Part shown: one piece after another, positions 6,677 to 10,339 of the stretch
How the letters are laid out: each line of letters opens with the position of its first letter
How positions within the stretch are numbered: position 1 is the stretch's first letter
Origin: Eubacteriales bacterium
Lineage (GTDB): Bacteria; Bacillota_A; Clostridia; Christensenellales; Aristaeellaceae
Direction of reading: 5' to 3'
NCBI GenBank assembly: GCA_028692205.1
Contig: JAQUXV010000068.1
Span: 1 to 10,339, forward strand
Length of the DNA stretch: 10,339 bases
Program-made: the position numbers and the translations under genes
Notes under the pieces: model-generated
What the model saw: only the letters and a program-made list of their open reading frames with translations
Told to the model about the DNA's origin: nothing
Databases searched by the model: none

Positions 6677-6686
6677 TAAACGTTCA
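6664..6686. promoter_or_regulatory. Two adjacent candidate LacI-type operators over the -35 box
   Basis: TGAAACGTGTCA (6664-6675) is palindromic at 10 of 12 positions around a central CG. TAAACGTTCA (6677-6686) is palindromic at 8 of 10. Their centres are 12 bp apart, about one helical turn. CG-centred imperfect palindromes are the usual LacI/GalR operator form. Binding here would block the -35 of the ribokinase promoter. Inference from sequence only. Confidence 0.55.
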
Positions 6687-6720
6687 GCCGTCATTTCGGA
6701 AGGATACGCAGGCGTTTGAG

Positions 6721-6748
6721 CATTTACATGTGGAAATAAACGTAAATG
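6721..6748. promoter_or_regulatory. Inverted repeat CATTTAC/GTAAATG with a third ACGT site
   Basis: CATTTAC (6721-6727) and GTAAATG (6742-6748) are perfect inverted arms 14 nt apart. The right arm overlaps ATAAACGTAAAT (6736-6747), a third CG-centred half-palindrome sharing AATAAACGT with the site at 6675-6683 and lying 60 bp from it. ATTTAC recurs at 6760-6765. This could be an auxiliary operator that allows looping, or a site for a second regulator. Confidence 0.4.
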
Positions 6749-6783
6749 ATTCGCCGATGATTTACAAAATATTCAGCAGATAC

Positions 6784-6811
6784 TTGCATTTGTTTAGCCA
6801 TATGATATCAT
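6784..6811 (+). promoter_or_regulatory. Candidate promoter of the LacI-family regulator
   Basis: TTGCAT (6784-6789), a 16-nt spacer, then TATCAT (6806-6811, 5/6). The -10 sits inside a perfect 12-bp palindrome, TATGATATCATA (6801-6812), which may be an autoregulatory site. The transcript start would be near 6818, giving a leader of about 70 nt. Confidence 0.5.
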
Positions 6812-6888
6812 AGGAACAAGAGAATTTCTTCGGAGCGGCGCCAACCGCGACCCGCCGGGATTTCCCTTGGGAGAGGATGAACGCTTTT

Positions 6889-7917
6889 ATGAAGGTCAGG
6901 GTTCGCGATATTGCCGCGAAGGCAGGCGTTTCGCCCGCAACGGTCAGCAATGCGCTTAACGGGCGGCCCGGAGTCAGCAAGGAGAACACGCGCCACATTT
7001 TGAAGCTGGCGGAAGAAATGGGCTATGTCGGTATCAAAAGCAATAAAAACACGCCTGAAAAAAGCTATGTTCGCTTGGTAATGTTCAAGCGCCATGGGCT
7101 TGTGGTAATGGATACACAATTTTTTATGGAACTTGTGGAAAGCGTGGAGCGCGAGTGCCAGGCGATGGGGCATGAGATGATCATTACCCATATTCATATT
7201 GCGCAGGACAGCGATTATAAAGAAAGAATACGGGCAATCTGTGAGGAAGAATGCGCCGGCATTCTGCTGCTGGGAACCGAAATGTACACCGAGGATCTGG
7301 CATTGTTTGCCAACTGCGTCTCGCCGCTGGTGGCGCTGGATAACCTGTTCCGCCACGAACAGGTACACGCTGTGGTGATGAACAACTACGATGCCGGTTA
7401 TCAGGCGACAAACGCGCTGTATGCGGCGGGGCACCGGCGCATCGGCAACATTACCAGCCTGGTGGAATTCAGCAATATGCGTTACCGGCGAAAAGGTTAC
7501 GAAGCAGCCATGACCGAGCATAACCTCTCCTTTAACGAGGAAAGCATATGGCGCGTAACCCCGACGCTGGATGGCGCGTACCGCGACATGCGAATGCTGC
7601 TGGAAAGCGGCAGAAAACCGCCCACGGCGTTCTTCGCGGGCAACGACATTATGGCGGTTGGCTGTATGCGCGCGCTGGAGGAAAAGGGGTACTCTGTACC
7701 GACGGACGTATCGCTGATCGGTATGGACGATGTATCCATCTGCCAATTCTGTTCCCCGCCGCTTTCGACCATACGGGTTTTCCGGCAGGAGTTGGGCATT
7801 ACCGCGGTAAGGACACTGCTTACCATTGTCGACCGGCTGAGCCACTGCACGGTAAAAACGGAAATGAGCGTTTTTCTGGTGGAAAGGGGCAGCGTGGCCG
7901 CACCAAAGAAGGGCTGA
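6889..7917 (+). CDS. LacI/GalR-family transcriptional regulator
   Basis: This 342-aa repressor-type regulator has a helix-turn-helix at residues 4-23 (VRDIAAKAGVSPATVSNALN) and a periplasmic-binding-protein-like effector domain from about residue 60. That domain includes FFMELVESVERE, CAGILLLGTE, AAGHRRIGNI, GND at 251-253 and LIGMDDV ending near 282. The sugar-like ligand would bind between its two lobes. The hinge after the DNA-binding domain is odd: GYVGIKSNKNTPEKSY lacks the usual PN-x-x-AR-x-L stretch that inserts a leucine in the minor groove. Start: ATG 6889 is preferred because the Shine-Dalgarno GGGAGAGG (6869-6876) directly abuts the in-frame ATG at 6877, with no room for initiation there; that start would add MNAF. 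Its position suggests control of the divergent ribokinase and probably of the isomerase-kinase-transketolase operon. A perfect terminator follows. Confidence 0.9.
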   Translation: MKVRVRDIAAKAGVSPATVSNALNGRPGVSKENTRHILKLAEEMGYVGIKSNKNTPEKSYVRLVMFKRHGLVVMDTQFFMELVESVERECQAMGHEMIITHIHIAQDSDYKERIRAICEEECAGILLLGTEMYTEDLALFANCVSPLVALDNLFRHEQVHAVVMNNYDAGYQATNALYAAGHRRIGNITSLVEFSNMRYRRKGYEAAMTEHNLSFNEESIWRVTPTLDGAYRDMRMLLESGRKPPTAFFAGNDIMAVGCMRALEEKGYSVPTDVSLIGMDDVSICQFCSPPLSTIRVFRQELGITAVRTLLTIVDRLSHCTVKTEMSVFLVERGSVAAPKKG

Positions 7918-7961
7918 CCAATTAACCGCCGCACCCATCGCGCGCGATAGGCTCAAGTGAA

Positions 7962-8001
7962 AAAACACACCCGCGGGAAATGATCCCCGCGGGTGTGTTT
8001 T
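7962..8001. terminator. Perfect bidirectional intrinsic terminator
   Basis: AAAACACACCCGCGGG (7962-7977) and CCCGCGGGTGTGTTTT (7986-8001) form a perfect 16-bp stem around the 8-nt loop AAATGATC. Its ends are an A-tract on one side and a T-tract on the other, so it can terminate in both directions. It sits between the stops of the LacI-family gene (plus) and the CvpA-like gene (minus), which converge here. Confidence 0.92.
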
Positions 8002-8025
8002 GTTCAGCAAAAGTCACGCACAGAC

Positions 8026-8739
8026 CTACAACTTGCGGTTCATGATGGAAACGATCAGGTTGCCGTTTTCAAATACTTTCGCCAGCGCACTTTGGTTTAC
8101 CAGCTCCTGAAACTGATCGATGGGAATCACGCTTTGCAGAAGCGGCATGGACGTAAAGATGATAAAGCAGAGAACGCAGCCGATGGCGAAACCGAAAACG
8201 CCGCCCGCCAACCAATCCAGCTGCTTGAGCACCGGAAAGCGAAACACTGTGCGAAGCAGGTTGATGAGAATCGTGATAACAATAAAGCATGCCAGAAAAC
8301 ATACGATAAAGCAAAGCACATTGATGCTGACCGAAAGGATGGTCTGATTTACGTAATCGCCGACGCTGGTTGCCAGATTTCCCAACGGGCTGAACACTTT
8401 TTCGGTCAGGTTGGCCTGCAAAAGCTTGCCCACGGGATCCGGCAGATTGGCTTTGGAGACAATTGCTTCTATATTGCTGGCGCTTAGGGTATCCACCGCC
8501 CGGCTGCTCAGGTCCAAATCACCCAGCAGGCTGCCGGAATCCGTGTAGCTGCTGATAAGGCGTACAATCTGCGTATTTCCGCTTACGGCGTCCGCAAGCT
8601 TTGGAAACAGCCAAAACGCGCCCGCAAAGGAAAGCAGGCTTCCGCCAAGGTTGAGCAGCGATTGCAGAAAACCCCGGTAAAAACCGAACAGTACGCACAA
8701 CGCAATCAGAAGAATAATACTGATATCAATTACATTCAC
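8026..8739 (-). CDS. CvpA-family integral membrane protein
   Basis: This 237-aa membrane protein has four predicted transmembrane segments, at about residues 4-21, 25-47, 134-162 and 178-200. The GFYRGFLQSLLNLGG motif after the first helix is typical of CvpA/colicin V production family proteins, whose role is tied to envelope homeostasis in some bacteria but is not well defined. The loop between helices 2 and 3 (about residues 50-130) is much longer than in E. coli CvpA (162 aa in total) and rich in Ser, Asn and Asp, so it is probably exposed outside the membrane. Start: GTG 8739 is chosen because AAGGAG (8749-8754) lies 9 nt upstream; the longer frame to 8778 adds MRRAPACRKEWNF, translated from the ribosome binding site itself. 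The gene starts 63 nt after the stop of the DUF5711-like gene and is probably read with it. Confidence 0.85.
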   Translation of the reverse strand: MNVIDISIILLIALCVLFGFYRGFLQSLLNLGGSLLSFAGAFWLFPKLADAVSGNTQIVRLISSYTDSGSLLGDLDLSSRAVDTLSASNIEAIVSKANLPDPVGKLLQANLTEKVFSPLGNLATSVGDYVNQTILSVSINVLCFIVCFLACFIVITILINLLRTVFRFPVLKQLDWLAGGVFGFAIGCVLCFIIFTSMPLLQSVIPIDQFQELVNQSALAKVFENGNLIVSIMNRKL

Positions 8740-8748
8740 GAAGTTCCA

Positions 8749-8754
8749 CTCCTT
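8749..8754 (-). promoter_or_regulatory. Ribosome binding site deciding the CvpA-like start
   Basis: On the minus strand, AAGGAG lies 9 nt before GTG 8739. This places initiation at the GTG rather than at the ATG at 8778, which would translate through this site. Confidence 0.75.
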
Positions 8755-8802
8755 CCGGCACGCAGGCGCGCGCCGCAATCCGTTTGCTTCGCCGGGGAAC
8801 CG

Positions 8803-9930
8803 TTAGTAGCGCGATACCTGTGGCAGAGAGCAAATATAAACCTCGTCGCCGCACGCGACAAGGACATGCCCGTCGCTCAGCACGCCTATGAAGCGGTCGG
8901 CAGGCTGGTCCAACGGCAGCTCATATTCGGAAAAGCGATTGTCCTCCATGGAAGCGCGATAGAGTGACCCGGCGCTGACAGCGTAGATGTTTTTGTTCCA
9001 TACCGCCGCGCCGATGCAGGTATCCGGAAGGCTGTAACGTCTGTCTGCGCTGCCGCTGATCACGCGAAGCTCACGGATGTCGTAATCACTGTCCGTTTGC
9101 GCGGTGGGGGCGAAAAGCATCAGCGCGTTGCCTTTTTCGGGGATCTCGCTGCCGATAAGCCGCCAGCCGTACACCAGTACGCTGGAATCGGTGTTCTCGG
9201 TGCCGCGGTAGTTGAAACTGAGCATTTTACGGGTGTTGATCACGCGGAGAACACTGTTTTCATACAGCACGGCATAGGTGATGGAACTGCCCAGCGATAC
9301 CTCGCCGGTATTCATTTTACCGACTTCGAAGGTATTCAGTATGGTGTTGGCGGCGGTGCTGAAAACATCCAGCGACAGCGTCCACATATATTCGCCGTTC
9401 TTGCCGTAAAAACCAACGTCCAGAATAATGAGATTATCGTAGGCGTCGGCTTCCTCGTCCATGTGGGCACCCTCGTGATCTTTTACCACAAGGCGCGGCG
9501 ATGTGGTGTCGCCGATTACGGCCGCGACGTACTGTTTTCCCGCACGCGCAAACTGAATCGGCTCGCCAAGGTTGTCGTTGTAGGTGGAATTGCCATTTTT
9601 ATCGATAATATAAATGGTGTTGCCCGCCCACGCGGCAACCACGTCGTCGGTGCAGTCGAACCCGGCGTTGGAGCCCAACTGAAACGACCAGCGCACCGCG
9701 CCCGTATTACTCATACAGTGGATGCTGACGCCGTCGTAATATAATACGTTTGAACCGAACGGTTTGATGCTGTCGTTATATTGGCAGGGCAGGCGGTAAG
9801 CGGTTACGTTGCTGGTGGGCCGCCGACCGATGAGCAAGACGGCCGATGTGACCACGGCGGCAATCCCCGCCAGAATCGCAACCAGGATCAGGATGGATTG
9901 CCAGCGCTTACGCTTTTTCACCCTTTGCAT
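8803..9930 (-). CDS. Membrane-anchored DUF5711-like beta-propeller protein
   Basis: This 375-aa protein has a basic N-terminus (MQRVKKRKRW) and one transmembrane helix at about residues 11-35, so the remaining 340 residues should lie outside the membrane. That part shows repeated short strand pairs: VLYYDGVSIHCMSNTGAVRWSF, VVAAWAGNTIYIIDKNGN, NIYAVSAGSLYRAS and HVLVACGDEVYICS. These alternate value-then-label units resemble blades of a PQQ/WD-type beta-propeller. Length, anchor and pattern fit the DUF5711 family known from Clostridia, whose function is unknown. No catalytic residues are evident. ATG 9930 has AAGGAG 5 nt upstream. A strong promoter (10027-10055) drives it together with the CvpA-like gene. 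A role in the cell envelope alongside CvpA is inference from the pairing. Confidence 0.75.
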   Translation of the reverse strand: MQRVKKRKRWQSILILVAILAGIAAVVTSAVLLIGRRPTSNVTAYRLPCQYNDSIKPFGSNVLYYDGVSIHCMSNTGAVRWSFQLGSNAGFDCTDDVVAAWAGNTIYIIDKNGNSTYNDNLGEPIQFARAGKQYVAAVIGDTTSPRLVVKDHEGAHMDEEADAYDNLIILDVGFYGKNGEYMWTLSLDVFSTAANTILNTFEVGKMNTGEVSLGSSITYAVLYENSVLRVINTRKMLSFNYRGTENTDSSVLVYGWRLIGSEIPEKGNALMLFAPTAQTDSDYDIRELRVISGSADRRYSLPDTCIGAAVWNKNIYAVSAGSLYRASMEDNRFSEYELPLDQPADRFIGVLSDGHVLVACGDEVYICSLPQVSRY

Positions 9931-9942
9931 AGGCTCTCCTTC

Positions 9943-9977
9943 AAAAAACTTCCCGACGGCGGGCTTATCTGCCCGCC
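9943..9977 (-). promoter_or_regulatory. Leader hairpins of the DUF5711-like gene
   Basis: In the about 90-nt leader (minus strand), GGCGGGC and GCCCGCC form a perfect 7-bp stem (9977-9958). The downstream arm can pair instead as CCCG/CGGG (9963-9952), followed after AAG by six T residues (9948-9943) just before the ribosome binding site. The two stems are mutually exclusive, so attenuation is possible, but the second stem is only 4 bp. Confidence 0.35.
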
Positions 9978-10026
9978 TAAACAGGACCCTTCACGGCGAC
10001 GTCGACAACGGCGCGCGCTAATCTTT

Positions 10027-10055
10027 ATTATATCGGAAAGCGGGGCGGCTGACAA
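10027..10055 (-). promoter_or_regulatory. Strong promoter of the DUF5711-CvpA transcript
   Basis: Minus strand: TTGTCA (10055-10050, 5/6), a 17-nt spacer, then a perfect TATAAT (10032-10027). The predicted transcript start is near 10020, about 90 nt before ATG 9930. The near-consensus form suggests constitutive expression. Confidence 0.88.
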
Positions 10056-10079
10056 GCGGTTGGTTTTTGACGAACGCGG

Positions 10080-10094
10080 CCCGGTAAAACCGGG
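10080..10094. repeat. Small perfect hairpin between two divergent promoters
   Basis: CCCGGT (10080-10085) and ACCGGG (10089-10094) with loop AAA lie between the DUF5711-like promoter and the decarboxylase promoter. No T-tract follows. It may be an operator-like palindrome. Function unknown. Confidence 0.35.
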
Positions 10095-10116
10095 TGACCG
10101 GAAATGAAAGCGACGC

Positions 10117-10145
10117 TTGCAAGACGTTGTTTTTTTTGCTATGCT
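10117..10145 (+). promoter_or_regulatory. Candidate promoter of the decarboxylase-like gene
   Basis: TTGCAA (10117-10122, 4/6), a 17-nt spacer containing an eight-T tract, then TATGCT (10140-10145, 4/6). The transcript start would be near 10152, about 29 nt before ATG 10181. Confidence 0.55.
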
Positions 10146-10180
10146 ATGGTATCGCAAATAACCTGAGGGAGGCGCTTCGG

Positions 10181-10339
10181 ATGCATAGGCCCATGCGAAG
10201 CATGCTATCCCACACAGCAGGCCGCACATCGCTGCATATGCCTGCCGCGCAGGGCCGGGCGCCGTTCCGGCTTTCTTCGGTCTATCAACTGGATACGACG
10301 GAACTGCCTGTGACCGACGACCTGTATCATCCGGTCGGC
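10181..10339 (+). CDS. Orn/Lys/Arg decarboxylase-type PLP enzyme (N-terminal part)
   Basis: The first 53 codons run off the window. GGGAGG (10167-10172) lies 8 nt before ATG 10181. The fragment reads RTSLHMPAAQGR (15-26) and then LDTTELPVTDDLYHPVG at the end. This matches the start of bacterial Orn/Lys/Arg decarboxylases and their short YaaO-like relatives, which show an F/L-HMPGHKGR motif followed by LD-x-TEL-x-x-x-DDL-x-x-PxG. Such enzymes use pyridoxal phosphate to decarboxylate basic amino acids; the catalytic lysine lies further downstream, outside the window. The GHK of the first motif is replaced by AAQ, so this may be a diverged, non-canonical member. It is divergent from the DUF5711-like gene. 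Family assignment is fairly sure, substrate unknown. Confidence 0.75.
   Translation, partial: MHRPMRSMLSHTAGRTSLHMPAAQGRAPFRLSSVYQLDTTELPVTDDLYHPVG

Larger units (their letters stand above)
6576..6888. promoter_or_regulatory. Divergent control region between ribokinase and lacI-type gene
   Basis: This AT-rich 313-bp region holds the ribokinase promoter (6648-6676, minus), a lacI-type promoter candidate (6784-6811, plus) and ACGT-centred palindromes (6664-6675, 6677-6686, 6736-6747). It also has the ATTTAC/GTAAAT arms (6721-6748, with ATTTAC again at 6760-6765) and a perfect palindrome at 6801-6812. The last 60 bp before the regulator are GC-rich and form its 5' leader. No other gene fits. 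Confidence 0.7.

Noticed and set aside
6808..8010. 400-codon minus-strand frame opposite the LacI-family gene
   Set aside because: It crosses the perfect terminator hairpin and the regulator's promoter, and its product has no recognisable features.
1..10339. tRNA, CRISPR, transposon ends or prophage genes
   Set aside because: I found no cloverleaf-like segment, regularly spaced repeats, transposase motifs or phage-type proteins.

Overview
The window looks like chromosomal DNA of a moderately GC-rich Firmicute of class Clostridia (Christensenellales or Oscillospirales type is my guess). Reasons: strong AGGAGG-type ribosome binding sites before most genes, sigma-A style promoters (TTGACA-17-TATACT, TTGTCA-17-TATAAT), perfect-stem intrinsic terminators, and a DUF5711-like membrane protein next to a CvpA-like protein. 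GC content is roughly 55-60 % by eye. I see no tRNA, rRNA, CRISPR array, insertion sequence or phage gene.

Layout. (a) 1-4944, plus strand: the tail of an upstream gene, then a tight four-gene carbohydrate operon: split transketolase N subunit (275-1099), split transketolase C subunit (1096-2019), FGGY-family carbohydrate kinase related to glycerol kinase (2016-3497), and an L-fucose/L-arabinose-isomerase-like protein (3541-4944). The first three genes overlap by 4 nt each; the fourth has its own strong ribosome binding site. A long hairpin at 5076-5115 ends this block and faces both ways. (b) 5213-6575, minus strand: a ribokinase-type PfkB kinase followed by a small zinc-knuckle DUF1801 protein, transcribed from a strong promoter at 6648-6676. 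(c) 6889-7917, plus strand: a LacI/GalR regulator divergent from the ribokinase. The 313-bp region between them carries both promoters and several ACGT-centred palindromes, the likely operators. A perfect 16-bp terminator hairpin closes this block. (d) 8026-9930, minus strand: CvpA-like membrane protein and DUF5711-like membrane-anchored protein, from a strong promoter at 10027-10055. (e) 10181-end, plus strand: start of an Orn/Lys/Arg-decarboxylase-type PLP enzyme that runs off the window and is too short here to stand out as an open reading frame.

How the genes may work together: isomerase (aldose to ketose), FGGY kinase (ketose to ketose phosphate) and split transketolase (moves a two-carbon unit to glyceraldehyde 3-phosphate, giving xylulose 5-phosphate) form a complete non-oxidative route for an unusual sugar that enters central metabolism directly through transketolase. 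The closest published logic I know is the non-oxidative D-apiose pathway (isomerase, apulose kinase, AptAB-type split transketolase). The sugar here is not proven. The glycerol pocket of the kinase is altered, which argues against plain glycerol use. The LacI regulator and ribokinase next door are plausible regulatory and metabolic partners. Blocks (d) and (e) look like unrelated housekeeping neighbours.
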